Assembly (NCBI GenBank): GCA_964614415.1
Contig: CAZTLE010000001.1
Coordinates: forward strand, 1-64,000
Length of the DNA: 64,000 bases
Direction of reading: 5' to 3'
Origin: CAZTLE01 sp964614415
Lineage (GTDB): Bacteria; Bacteroidota; Bacteroidia; Flavobacteriales; Flavobacteriaceae
Shown piece by piece: positions 1 to 8,611 of this stretch (positions are counted from its first letter, which is position 1; every line of letters begins with the position of its first letter). The notes under the pieces were generated by a model, which made no database searches, was not told the DNA's origin, and saw only the letters and a list, made by a program, of their open reading frames with translations. The translations under genes and the position numbers were made by a program.

Positions 1-297
1 TTTAAGGAGTATAACATTCACATTATCGGTAAGTGTTGAACTGGCTTGTCTGAGAACAGATTGCCACTTGCAAAAGGCCATATAGTAATAAGCCTTTTCT
101 GCGACACCCTTATCCTTTGTAAATTGTGAAAATCGCTGGACAGCCTTTACCAGGGAAATACTGTCTGATCTGAAGCCGGCACTAATTCCTTGTTCAACTG
201 CCGAGACAAAATCTTTTTCATAAACTCGATACTCGGTTTGCGCCTGGGAGGAGAAGCACAAAACATAAAAAAAGCAGACTGCTATAACTGTTTTCAT
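1..297 (-). CDS. secreted protein, N-terminal 99 residues only (runs off the window)
   Basis: An open frame reads leftward from an ATG at 297 to the window edge without a stop, so only the first 99 residues are visible. The start is typical of an exported protein: a lysine near the N-terminus, a hydrophobic stretch (residues 4-16) and a likely signal-peptidase I site after SSQAQ around residue 20. The mature part is mostly helical and polar, with an aromatic cluster near residue 78 (AYYYMAF). This recalls short helical repeat proteins of the periplasm, but no family can be assigned. It is divergent from the AraC-type regulator at 490. Confidence 0.6.
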   Translation of the reverse strand, partial: MKTVIAVCFFYVLCFSSQAQTEYRVYEKDFVSAVEQGISAGFRSDSISLVKAVQRFSQFTKDKGVAEKAYYYMAFCKWQSVLRQASSTLTDNVNVILLK

Positions 298-489
298 TTC
301 TTTGGATTTATAGTTGTTCGCAATTTTTAAACTATTTTGATGCAGATCGACAATCTCCATAAAGGTTAACAAGATCAAAGGATGATTTTTCCCAGGGAGG
401 AAAAATGATGTGTCAAGGTTTATAAAGGTTGTCGAATTCGAAGGGCAGCTTGCGGAAATTCGCAATACATTAGAATTAGAGTGCTCAGC

Positions 490-1659
490 ATGGAAGTATC
501 ATTTACATTTTGGGATGTCATCCCGCTTTTAGGCGCGGTGCAGGGACTTTTTGTTGGATCACTTTTTCTTTTTACTAAAAGAGGGAATGTACTGGCAAAC
601 CGGTTGCTTGGTGTACTGCTCCTGGTTTTTTCAATTCGGTTGTTGGGAATAGTAATGTTCTGGACCAAGTTTATTATTGCGTTTCCCCATTTTTCCCTTA
701 TTGGATTTCCGCTATCCTATCTAATCGGGGCGCTTTTGTATTTTTTCGTGAAGTACATGCTTTCCGGAGAGCAGAAGTTGAATTGGAGTTTTTGGCTTCA
801 TCTTATTCCATTTCTATTCGTTTTGCTTTATATGATGCCTTATTATGTATTGAACGCCGAAATTAAGTCCTGGATCATAGAAGGGTTTTACAAAATGGAC
901 CCCGCTATTGGAAGCTCAAATATACCCGCGGTGAGAATGGCAATAACCTTGCTTCAGTTTCCCCATGTCCTCCTGTATACGTTCTTGTCCATGCGGTTGT
1001 TGAATAAATTTACACAGGACCGATATCAGTCAGAACGAACTTCAAAACAGAATCAGTTAAAATGGTTAAAAAGACTTGTCATTGGGTTTGGAATACTATT
1101 TAGCTCGTGGTTGTTGTATAATATATTAATCATCTTCGGAACTGCCTACCAAATGGAAATCGATCGAATCATAACCATTGCTATGACGGTATTCATCTAT
1201 GCCATTGGCTACTTTTCATTCATGTATCCCGATATCTATATGGAGCTGATCCCCAGGTATACTGTGAAATATGAAACATCAACCCTTTCCGAAGAGATTG
1301 TTGAGGATACCCTGAATAAACTCGAGGCTGCTATGACCCATGAGAAACTTTACAGGAACAATCGCCTTAGGCTGGCCGATTTAGCCAGGGCACTGGACAT
1401 TTCGGCTCATCAGCTTTCTCAGATAATCAATGAGCGGCTCAATCGGAACTTCTTTGATCTTGTCAACGGGTACAGGATCGAAGAGGCTAAGAAGATCTTA
1501 TCCGATCCCGAAAACCGGAAACTCACATTGCTTGGTGTCGCCTATGAAGTGGGATTTAACAACAAAACCTCTTTTAACAACTACTTCAAAAGGTACACCG
1601 GCCTTACACCATCTCAGTTTGTAAAGCAGACCAGTGAGGCTTCCCAAAAAGTTGAGTAG
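490..1659 (+). CDS. membrane-anchored AraC-family transcriptional regulator
   Basis: The N-terminal 230 or so residues form about seven hydrophobic helices. The C-terminal 110 residues are an AraC-type double helix-turn-helix: a first HTH around LADLARALDISAHQLSQII and a second around LLGVAYEVGFNNKTSFNNYF, ending in the family's GLTPSQF. This 7TM-AraC layout is common in Bacteroidota and suggests a membrane sensor that binds DNA directly, though the ligand is unknown. A GTG at 481 is in frame, but the ATG at 490 places the first helix better and is preferred (389 residues). The gene is monocistronic: the upstream neighbour is divergent and the downstream one convergent. Confidence 0.85.
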   Translation: MEVSFTFWDVIPLLGAVQGLFVGSLFLFTKRGNVLANRLLGVLLLVFSIRLLGIVMFWTKFIIAFPHFSLIGFPLSYLIGALLYFFVKYMLSGEQKLNWSFWLHLIPFLFVLLYMMPYYVLNAEIKSWIIEGFYKMDPAIGSSNIPAVRMAITLLQFPHVLLYTFLSMRLLNKFTQDRYQSERTSKQNQLKWLKRLVIGFGILFSSWLLYNILIIFGTAYQMEIDRIITIAMTVFIYAIGYFSFMYPDIYMELIPRYTVKYETSTLSEEIVEDTLNKLEAAMTHEKLYRNNRLRLADLARALDISAHQLSQIINERLNRNFFDLVNGYRIEEAKKILSDPENRKLTLLGVAYEVGFNNKTSFNNYFKRYTGLTPSQFVKQTSEASQKVE

Positions 1660-1708
1660 GATATCGGCAAATCAAATTAGAAGAGGACTTTCTTCATTAA
1701 ATATCGAC

Positions 1709-2596
1709 CTAGAACCTAATTCCCGGAGCAAGAACGAATATAAAAACAACCAATAGTAAAATCAGGAACACCACAGGAATCCAACGGATCCTATCTTTAA
1801 GATTTTCTGAGGAATGTGTAGTTCGTCCGGAAAATGTTGCCGAAACCCAAACCCAGGGAATAACCGTCGTCAAAATGAGCAACGGGGAAAGGGCCTGCTC
1901 CCAGGGAGGTAATCGAAAGGGGAGGATCAGTAAGGTGCCAAGCGCAGCACTTATCACAGCTATATACCGGATATGACGAAGCCGTTCTTTAGGGATCGAT
2001 CCATTTGTCTCTTTCGGAGCAAAACCTAAAAGCTGTCGGGTAAACCAAAAACAGAACAATACGATCAGAAGAAATCCGATGAGCGACATAATCACCGTTA
2101 CAGCCTCCGAAGAGCTAAAATGACCTACGAACACCTGTCCCATGTCCGAATAGGGTGCGAAAACCACAGTAACTACCTGGTAGATCGATTGAATAAAACC
2201 GTGAAAGATGAGCCAAAGCAAGAACAATCTCCAGGCTTCCGATATTTTCTTTACAGACAGCAATACGATGGTCAGTAGTATTGCCAGAATGAAAATTGTG
2301 AGCGCTCCGCTTCCCTGCATCAGTTGGGTAAGCTCATGTTCCCCGTCCCAATTGTGATTGTTATGGTATAAGTACGCTGTGAGTCCCAGGGATTTCTTTC
2401 CCAAAACAAGAAACAGCTCCTGAACGAAAAAGATCAGGTTGTAAGCAATGGCATACAGTACTGCAGAATTGATGGCAACCCGATACAGTTTTTGCTTCTG
2501 ATCAATCGCAACCGACTTGAACCGCACAAGGTTTCGTATTCCCAGTACTATGGGGATCAGGACGAATAGTGAAAAAAATATACGAGCAAGAATCAC
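1709..2596 (-). CDS. polytopic inner-membrane protein of unknown function
   Basis: About 295 residues with seven or eight hydrophobic helices separated by short polar loops. I do not recognise a family. It is the last gene of a minus-strand operon behind two proteases. The frame stays open further upstream, but that part lies inside the S41 protease gene and has no membrane character. The first sensible start is the GTG at 2596, seven bases after the S41 stop, followed at once by a hydrophobic helix (ILARIFFSLFVLIPIVLG). The tight spacing suggests translational coupling with the proteases. A role as their membrane partner is only inferred from position. Confidence 0.65.
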   Translation of the reverse strand: MILARIFFSLFVLIPIVLGIRNLVRFKSVAIDQKQKLYRVAINSAVLYAIAYNLIFFVQELFLVLGKKSLGLTAYLYHNNHNWDGEHELTQLMQGSGALTIFILAILLTIVLLSVKKISEAWRLFLLWLIFHGFIQSIYQVVTVVFAPYSDMGQVFVGHFSSSEAVTVIMSLIGFLLIVLFCFWFTRQLLGFAPKETNGSIPKERLRHIRYIAVISAALGTLLILPFRLPPWEQALSPLLILTTVIPWVWVSATFSGRTTHSSENLKDRIRWIPVVFLILLLVVFIFVLAPGIRF

Positions 2597-2603
2597 GGTT
2601 CCG

Positions 2604-4109
2604 TTATTGGTTCTCTTCCAACCATTGCACCAGGTGATCTTCGACGGCTGCAAGATCATCTTCAGGGGTTTCCCAGTCACAGACCAACCGGATGTACAAT
2701 CGTGTGGCGGTAGCCATTCCTCCGGAATCATACAGGTTTTTGTACATGTGGGGAAGACTAATGTCAATGGGATAGTCGAGGCACATTCTAAACGCCGCAT
2801 CCTCGTTTTTGAAATAATCAGACGCGAGATTGGGAGCGGGAAGATCAGGGGCTACCCATTTCACATCCTGATCACGACCACTTGTATCTGTCCAGTAGAT
2901 CGTTGCGATGCGGACGGTTAGCCCGGAGTTGGGGAGTTGTTGCCTTACCGCATCTCCGAAAGAACTCGGAGAGGATCCCGTAGGTTCCCCCACAAAAATA
3001 ACATCGGTCCACCTGCGGAGATCGTTCACCAGGTGCTGAGCTGCCGAAAAGGTCTTTCGCCCTATTAACGTATAGAAACGCCCGGGTTCGTTCAGATGTG
3101 GATTTTTGAGCAGCAGATTGACCACGGAGATCGAATAGGTATTGTCCCCGCCAAAATTATTTCTAAGGTCCAGTACGATGCGTTCCGGTGAGATGCGTTT
3201 GATTTCGTCGTCAACCATCCCCAGGAATTTTATCAGCCTTGTGCCTTCCGGGGCATTGTTCATTTGATTGATCTGTAGGAACAGGGTCTTTTCTTCCTCC
3301 AGATACGAATGCCAATAATACTGATCGGTATTCTGACGACTCAGAATAACATCGGTCGGAGCCATGTCATAGCCGGAATCCATAAATTTGACCTTAGGAA
3401 GCCGTGACAGTGCCGAAAGGGAGACGTCCTCGGTCTTTCCGTCAAATACTGTGGTAAGGACTACTTGTTCGGCGTCATTTTCTACAATATCCAATGATTT
3501 CAAAATCTCGAGGATAGCCAAACGGGAAGGGGCAATGAGCATATGACCGTATTCGTTGTCGAAGTGTGAAAGTGATCGGGCATTCTCCAAAGCGTCTGTT
3601 GTAAGAACGTTGTTGATCTTTATCACCTCACGCCCTAAGAGGTGGGCGTAGTCCTTTGTAGCACGGGTGATGAACAAACCGTCGTCAAACCAATAAAACT
3701 CGACCGGAAGATGTCTGAAAACCAAGGTAGTATCGGTGGGTAACTCCGTACGCGAGTGCGCCTGACTTAACCCGATCCCCTCCTGTAACGGCAGTGTGAG
3801 GCGTGTATGCCCATCATTAGCAAGCGCGACGAATTGCGCGAATCGTGCGGTAATTTCATGATCTTCAAGGGTTGGGATCTCCTCTTTTATCTCTGCAAAG
3901 AGCTCTTCAAAAGCCGCTACATTAGTACGCTTATAGAGGTTTTGGTGGTTCTCCTTCAGTAAAAAATACAAACTATCCAGGTCTTCCGTCCACTGTGCGT
4001 CTGTGAGTACCCTGGAAGCCATTTGGTTGTGGGTGCTTTTCGATGCTTCCGTATTGCAGCCAATCAAAAGCAGCAAACAAGAAGTAAATACATAGTAGAT
4101 GGTTCTCAT
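2604..4109 (-). CDS. S41-family (tail-specific/tricorn-type) peptidase lipoprotein
   Basis: 501 residues. The N-terminus is a lipoprotein signal with lipobox LIGC (Cys18), so the protein should be anchored in the envelope. Family S41 features are the NDGHTRL segment near residue 115, RIVLDLRNNFGGD near 310, the presumed nucleophile in KTFSAAQ near 350, and VGEPTG about 20 residues further on. The Lys that forms the Ser-Lys dyad of CtpA-type enzymes is not seen at the usual spacing. The conserved His instead suggests the tricorn/IRBP-like branch. The gene starts one base after the stop of the S1 protease, so the two are almost certainly co-translated. The substrate is unknown. Confidence 0.8.
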   Translation of the reverse strand: MRTIYYVFTSCLLLLIGCNTEASKSTHNQMASRVLTDAQWTEDLDSLYFLLKENHQNLYKRTNVAAFEELFAEIKEEIPTLEDHEITARFAQFVALANDGHTRLTLPLQEGIGLSQAHSRTELPTDTTLVFRHLPVEFYWFDDGLFITRATKDYAHLLGREVIKINNVLTTDALENARSLSHFDNEYGHMLIAPSRLAILEILKSLDIVENDAEQVVLTTVFDGKTEDVSLSALSRLPKVKFMDSGYDMAPTDVILSRQNTDQYYWHSYLEEEKTLFLQINQMNNAPEGTRLIKFLGMVDDEIKRISPERIVLDLRNNFGGDNTYSISVVNLLLKNPHLNEPGRFYTLIGRKTFSAAQHLVNDLRRWTDVIFVGEPTGSSPSSFGDAVRQQLPNSGLTVRIATIYWTDTSGRDQDVKWVAPDLPAPNLASDYFKNEDAAFRMCLDYPIDISLPHMYKNLYDSGGMATATRLYIRLVCDWETPEDDLAAVEDHLVQWLEENQ

Positions 4110-4110
4110 A

Positions 4111-5247
4111 TCACATTTTTTTCGCGGTGAACGGCATATTGACCCCTTGTATTTCGAAGGTTATGCTGAAAGTGTCTCCTTTTCGGATCTTCTTAAATTT
4201 CTTTTTGAACGTGTCCAGTGATGTGTATTGCTCTCCATTTAGGGACGTGAGATATGATGGGGGTTTAAACATCACCTGCCGGAACGCTACAGGAACCAGA
4301 GGATCGGCTTTTCCACCGATTCTAATGCGGTCCCCATCCTGCATCAGCATGAGTCCCAATCCGTCCAAAGGGCCACCTCCCGGACGGCGCACGGTTGGGT
4401 TACCACCCCGGCGTGTCCGTTTCGGACTGTTGATTGTGTTTTTTGAAAGCGCAAGGGATGCCTGCGGATTTGCCATGGTCTCTTCGATCCATTTATGATA
4501 GGTCGAAACCCGGGTGTAGTGCTCAACGGCACCATAGGTGCCCGGGCCATTTGCACCAGGCATTCCGGCGGAACTGATTCCCGCTACCCGTGGAGTTTCA
4601 TTCTCCATAATAAATGCCGGGCCTCCGCTATCTCCGCGTCCGGCGGTTCCTTCCAGGGTTGTCCCGCCTGGAGGAGCGTCAAAGTCGAACACAATCTTGT
4701 CGGCGGTCGTGCGATCAATGGTATTCGTTGCACCGCGCTTTATACCATCAACGGTCCAGGTAGTTTCCTGTCCGTTTTTGAAATCACCATGTCCCACTAT
4801 GATGATGGATTTTCCGGCTTCATCGGTAGACCTGTACAATCCGGCGGGTTCAATGTCCTGGACAGACTCCTTGAGCCGTATGAGGGCAATATCGGCTCCT
4901 TGCATAGGAGCAAAATTGGGGTGGACAAAAATTTGATCTACCGTGTATCCCTTTTCAGTGTTTGCGAAAAATATCTTTAGGTCTAACCCTTCCCGACGAA
5001 ACATGCCTTGAGCTACATGACCTGCTGTGATGACCCAGTTTTTGGCGATAAGTGTGCCGTCACCTCCTCGTTTACCCACTTTGCATACGGCTGGGAATTT
5101 GGCGCCTAGTTCCCGGTATTCGGAATCATCCCTGTCGTGTCGAATAACAATGTCGGAATCCGGATTCGGGGTGCCTCCGAAGACTGAAATGATGCAAAAC
5201 AACATTCCGAAGAGAACCCACCTGCTTGCTGCGTTAACTTTTTCCAT
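4111..5247 (-). CDS. secreted trypsin-like (S1) serine protease with C-terminal PDZ-like domain
   Basis: 378 residues with a signal peptide (hydrophobic core about residues 10-24). The S1 catalytic triad is complete: His in WVITAGHVAQ, Asp in GADIALIRL and Ser in GRGDSGGPAF. The last 80 residues, after a Gly/Arg/Pro-rich linker, resemble a PDZ domain (GLMLMQDGDRI near its start, SLDTFKKKFKKIRKGD later), as in HtrA-like envelope proteases. It is the first gene of an operon with the S41 lipoprotein and a membrane protein. A good -7 promoter element lies about 26 bases upstream of the start. A role in extracytoplasmic protein processing or quality control is inferred. Confidence 0.85.
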   Translation of the reverse strand: MEKVNAASRWVLFGMLFCIISVFGGTPNPDSDIVIRHDRDDSEYRELGAKFPAVCKVGKRGGDGTLIAKNWVITAGHVAQGMFRREGLDLKIFFANTEKGYTVDQIFVHPNFAPMQGADIALIRLKESVQDIEPAGLYRSTDEAGKSIIIVGHGDFKNGQETTWTVDGIKRGATNTIDRTTADKIVFDFDAPPGGTTLEGTAGRGDSGGPAFIMENETPRVAGISSAGMPGANGPGTYGAVEHYTRVSTYHKWIEETMANPQASLALSKNTINSPKRTRRGGNPTVRRPGGGPLDGLGLMLMQDGDRIRIGGKADPLVPVAFRQVMFKPPSYLTSLNGEQYTSLDTFKKKFKKIRKGDTFSITFEIQGVNMPFTAKKM

Positions 5248-5272
5248 GGCAATTTTATTACGGTTGCTGTCT

Positions 5273-5280
5273 CAAATATA
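5273..5280 (-). promoter_or_regulatory. candidate -7 promoter element of the protease operon
   Basis: On the minus strand this reads TATATTTG, a full match to the Bacteroidota -7 consensus TAnnTTTG, and it ends 26 bases before the ATG of the S1 protease. No clear TTG -33 element is seen 19-21 bases upstream, so the call rests on the -7 box and its position. Confidence 0.35.
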
Positions 5281-5362
5281 GATTGTGATGTATTGATTCG
5301 GGCAGCCGTTGGGACGAAGTGACCGGCTTTTGGAGTGAACTGGCTGTTTTTAGGCGTGAAAT

Positions 5363-6544
5363 ATGGAAGACAGTACCCGGAATAATGTAATTTTAAGCAT
5401 GCCAATACGAAGCGCATTCATTAGGAGTATTTGGATTTCTGCCGGAATCTGGACCTTTTTATTTGTAGCCCTGTTCGTAAGGCAATTGCTACATGACGTT
5501 CCCGATACTTTTGCCAATCGCACACGCTTGATAAGCTGGCTTTTGGGATTGGTGGTGATCTTGTTGGTACGCTTCGCCATTCATAGTACCCGAAGATTGA
5601 AAGCCCGGTGGTTTTTGGCCGTGGTTTTTGGCTTGCTGGTAGTCTCTTTAGTATCCCTGGGCGGACAGTTCGTCCTGAAAAAGGTTAATGAAACTGAGAT
5701 CTACGTTGAGGAGGGCCCACCCAGGAAAGAGGCCGTTGTTATCCGTGAGAATGGTGAGGTTAAAGAAATAAGAGCAACTGTGGGGAAGAGCCATAAGGTG
5801 GTCACTTACGACCTGTTGTGGATGTATATACTGACGGCGGCGATTGTTTTCATGACAACCCTGGTAATGGACCTCAATTCGCATAAATTGGAACGCTACA
5901 AACTCCAGAATCAGCTTTCTATGGCCGAGTTGAATGTGTTACGCTCACAACTCAATCCGCACTTTTTGTTCAATGCTCTCAACACGGTCTCCTCGCTCAT
6001 TGATGAGAATACCAGGGATGCTCAGCGAGTTTTGGAATCGTTCAGTCAGTTGCTTCGCGATGTAATAGACCGGAGCAAGGAACAGTTTGTGACACTGGAA
6101 GAGGAGGTTCAGTTCATAGAGCGCTATGTTTCTATTGAGCAAATACGATTTGAGAAACCCTGGAAGTTGAATGTATCCATAGCCCCGGAAACGCTTATGG
6201 CTAAGTTTCCGGCGATGACCCTTCAGCCACTGGTGGAGAATGCGATCAAACATGGAATATGGGAACGCAAGGAGGAATCTGTAAAGGAGGACAGAGAAGG
6301 AGGGAAGATCGATATAATAGCTGAGGAGAAGGGAGGTAGATTGCAGGTATTGGTTCGGGATGATGGTCCTGGAGCAGAACCCGGACAACTTTCCAAAGGA
6401 GCCGGATTGACGATCACCGAACACAGATTGAAATCACTCTACAAAGATGACTTTATGTTGTTATTTAAGAATGCTGCCGGCGGCGGACTTGAAGTTACAA
6501 TAGAAATCCCTTTTGAGGAATGGAACGGATCCAATCATGGCTAA
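5363..6544 (+). CDS. LytS-type sensor histidine kinase
   Basis: 393 residues. Four hydrophobic helices lie in the first 170 residues, with a roughly 40-residue extracytoplasmic loop between the third and fourth. A HisKA_7TM-type His_kinase domain follows: the phosphoacceptor is His200 in QLNPHFLFNALN, the N box is PLVENAIKHGI, and a G-rich ATP-lid (GAGLTITEHRLKSLY) follows. This arrangement is typical of LytS/YehU kinases paired with LytTR regulators. Its stop codon overlaps the regulator gene start by 8 bases, so the two form one unit. An internal ATG at 5399 is an alternative start. Confidence 0.9.
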   Translation: MEDSTRNNVILSMPIRSAFIRSIWISAGIWTFLFVALFVRQLLHDVPDTFANRTRLISWLLGLVVILLVRFAIHSTRRLKARWFLAVVFGLLVVSLVSLGGQFVLKKVNETEIYVEEGPPRKEAVVIRENGEVKEIRATVGKSHKVVTYDLLWMYILTAAIVFMTTLVMDLNSHKLERYKLQNQLSMAELNVLRSQLNPHFLFNALNTVSSLIDENTRDAQRVLESFSQLLRDVIDRSKEQFVTLEEEVQFIERYVSIEQIRFEKPWKLNVSIAPETLMAKFPAMTLQPLVENAIKHGIWERKEESVKEDREGGKIDIIAEEKGGRLQVLVRDDGPGAEPGQLSKGAGLTITEHRLKSLYKDDFMLLFKNAAGGGLEVTIEIPFEEWNGSNHG

Positions 6545-7310
6545 ACTCACTGTAATCATAGTAGACGATGAGCCGATGGCTTGCCGGCGTATTGCCAACC
6601 TGCTTGGTGCCTATCCGCAGTTTCGGATATTGGAGATTTGTCATGACGGGATTGCGGGGCAGGAAGCCATTGAATCCCTAAGTCCGGATGTTGTTTTCCT
6701 GGATATTGAAATGCCCGGTAGAACAGGAGTGGAGTTGGTGCAACAGTTGCCTGAAAAGAACCGTCCTGTTATTGTTTTTATTACGGCGTATAACAAATAC
6801 GCGATCGAAGCCTTCAATTTTTTTGCTTTGGACTATCTGCTGAAACCATTCACGGAAGAACGGTTTGCAGAAACCATTCGACGCATTTCGGAGCGTAAAA
6901 AGAAAGAGATGATGACAGGCCTCGAACATCAGCTGAACGCCTTTCTCGATTTTATGCAAGGTGATGCACCTGCGGATACAGCGACTTCAGACAGGATACA
7001 GGTAGCCCTGGGGAATCGTATTTACTTCATTAAAATTGCTGAAATCCAACATGTTGTGGCATCCGGTAATTATGTGAACATACAAACCGAAAGTGCTGTT
7101 CACGTCCTACGGGAGACCCTAAGTAGTTTTGAGAAGAAGGTCATCAACCACGGATTCATACGAATCCACAAATCCTATCTCATAAATCCCGAATTCCTGC
7201 AGGAGGTCAACAAGAAAAGAAACGGGACGTATACGATCAGGATGTCTGACGACACCGTGTTCAGCTTAAGTAAGACGTACAAAGACGATTTTTTCAGTAA
7301 GATGAAATAA
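6537..7310 (+). CDS. LytTR-family response regulator
   Basis: 257 residues. The N-terminal receiver domain has the acidic pair VDDEP at 9-13, the phosphoacceptor Asp56 in VVFLDIEMPG, and the conserved Lys in LDYLLKPF. The C-terminal LytTR DNA-binding domain runs from about residue 155, with the signature NHGFIRIHKSYLIN. The frame extends to a TTG at 6513, but the ATG at 6537 sits directly before the receiver strand and overlaps the kinase gene by 8 bases, the usual coupled arrangement. No target operon is obvious in the immediate neighbourhood. Confidence 0.9.
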   Translation: MAKLTVIIVDDEPMACRRIANLLGAYPQFRILEICHDGIAGQEAIESLSPDVVFLDIEMPGRTGVELVQQLPEKNRPVIVFITAYNKYAIEAFNFFALDYLLKPFTEERFAETIRRISERKKKEMMTGLEHQLNAFLDFMQGDAPADTATSDRIQVALGNRIYFIKIAEIQHVVASGNYVNIQTESAVHVLRETLSSFEKKVINHGFIRIHKSYLINPEFLQEVNKKRNGTYTIRMSDDTVFSLSKTYKDDFFSKMK

Positions 7311-7313
7311 GAC

Positions 7314-8318
7314 CTATTCTTTCATCACCTTCTTCACCAATGCAATGTCACCGGCAACGGTCATTAACTTCAGAAAATAGATACCTCCGGAAAGATTTGA
7401 CAGATCCAACTGTACATAACCGGCATCTATAATTCCGTTGCGTACATTCCGTCCCGTACTGTCCAGCAGGGTATACTCGAAACGATCGGTCGAATTGAGA
7501 AGCACAGTAGCCGTGCTGCGAACCGGATTGGGGTGTATGGTCACAAAAGACGGGTCGAAGTCATCATTGGAGAGTGGCTCGCATTCAATCTCGTTCAAAG
7601 TTTCCAGCGGGCAGGTGGAAGCCATCCACTCGTTAGTAGAAGCCGCACCGAAAGTGAGATCTACAGTTGACAGGAGATCGGCTACGATTTCACGCGAATC
7701 ATTTTCAAAGTCATACTCGTATACTTTACTGTCTTCGTCGATGCCAAAAACCCTGTTGGTATCGCAGTCTTCAAAAACGTTTACAAACGCATACATTAAT
7801 GGGAGTGAGCATCCTACGTCGAGAATATCGGTACCATCATAGGCCTTTATGAATTCGTTGAACAAATCGGGATATACCAAATTTCCCTTGTAGTAGGTAT
7901 AATCACCGGGGGTGGAGATTCCGTCTTCCACGAATTCGAAAGTATCTAAGTTCAGGTCATAGGAAAAAAGCTCCAGGGAGAACGTTTTACTGGTGTACAA
8001 CCTAAAATTGGCATCGCAGATGAGTCCCGTGTACGTGCCATCCGCGGGAAGGGAGAATAACTCTACAGCGGTTTCATTTATAAGGTCGATCTCGACAAGG
8101 AGATCAAAATTGGTAACACCAAAAAGCCGACCATCCGGAGCGAAGGCAATATCGGTAAGGTTGCCTACGATATTAGCCGGGACCTGGAAAAGGTCGGTAA
8201 CGGAAAAATCGGTTATGTCCACACGCTTCAGTTCGTTGCTATTGTTAACCAGATAGAACTCCTGGGCCGAGACGTTAATTCCTAAAAGAAGGATTATGTA
8301 AAAGATAATGGGTTTCAT
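7314..8318 (-). CDS. T9SS-exported beta-propeller-like protein
   Basis: 334 residues with a Sec signal peptide ending around NVSAQ. The middle is made of short beta-rich repeats of propeller type (DIAFAPDGRLFGVTNFDLLVEID is one unit). The last 75 residues are a type A T9SS sorting domain: IHPNPVRSTATV, LLDSTGRNVRNG, LSNLSGGIYFLKL and a basic end (KKVMKE). It is therefore expected to cross the outer membrane through the type IX system and be released or attached to the surface. It converges on the LytTR regulator with only three bases between. Ligand and role are unknown. Confidence 0.8.
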   Translation of the reverse strand: MKPIIFYIILLLGINVSAQEFYLVNNSNELKRVDITDFSVTDLFQVPANIVGNLTDIAFAPDGRLFGVTNFDLLVEIDLINETAVELFSLPADGTYTGLICDANFRLYTSKTFSLELFSYDLNLDTFEFVEDGISTPGDYTYYKGNLVYPDLFNEFIKAYDGTDILDVGCSLPLMYAFVNVFEDCDTNRVFGIDEDSKVYEYDFENDSREIVADLLSTVDLTFGAASTNEWMASTCPLETLNEIECEPLSNDDFDPSFVTIHPNPVRSTATVLLNSTDRFEYTLLDSTGRNVRNGIIDAGYVQLDLSNLSGGIYFLKLMTVAGDIALVKKVMKE

Positions 8319-8444
8319 TTTTCTATTTCAGCAATTGAAAGGTAAGTTAACTCTAACAGGTCGAGTCTGCTATGAATTTAAACAAATTAAGTTAAATGAC
8401 ACATTATAAGTTACACTGATTGAATTGGCTTAACGAAAAATTAA

Positions 8445-8475
8445 TTGTCATTGATTTCTATATTACCTACATTTG
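8445..8475 (+). promoter_or_regulatory. candidate Bacteroidota promoter (TTG-N20-TACATTTG)
   Basis: A TTG at 8445-8447 is followed after 20 bases by TACATTTG at 8468-8475, an exact match to TAnnTTTG with suitable -33 spacing. It would drive the delta-60/HYR protein gene at 8612 with a leader of about 130 bases. A second TAnnTTTG match (TATCTTTG, 8566-8573) lies nearer to the gene but has no -33 partner at the right distance. Confidence 0.45.
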
Positions 8476-8611
8476 GGACAAATCGGCGGGTCGCCGCTTT
8501 ACCCCTCCAAGTATTGTCCCCCTCCACAACAGATTTGTTATATGCCTCACAGAAGGTAAGATGGTTATCTTTGGGGTCTGATGAAAAATAAAGAACGATA
8601 CAATATCAATT

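Noticed and set aside
2597..2800. An earlier start for the membrane protein at 1709-2596
   Set aside because: The added part lies inside the S41 protease gene, is not hydrophobic and would create a 197-base overlap.
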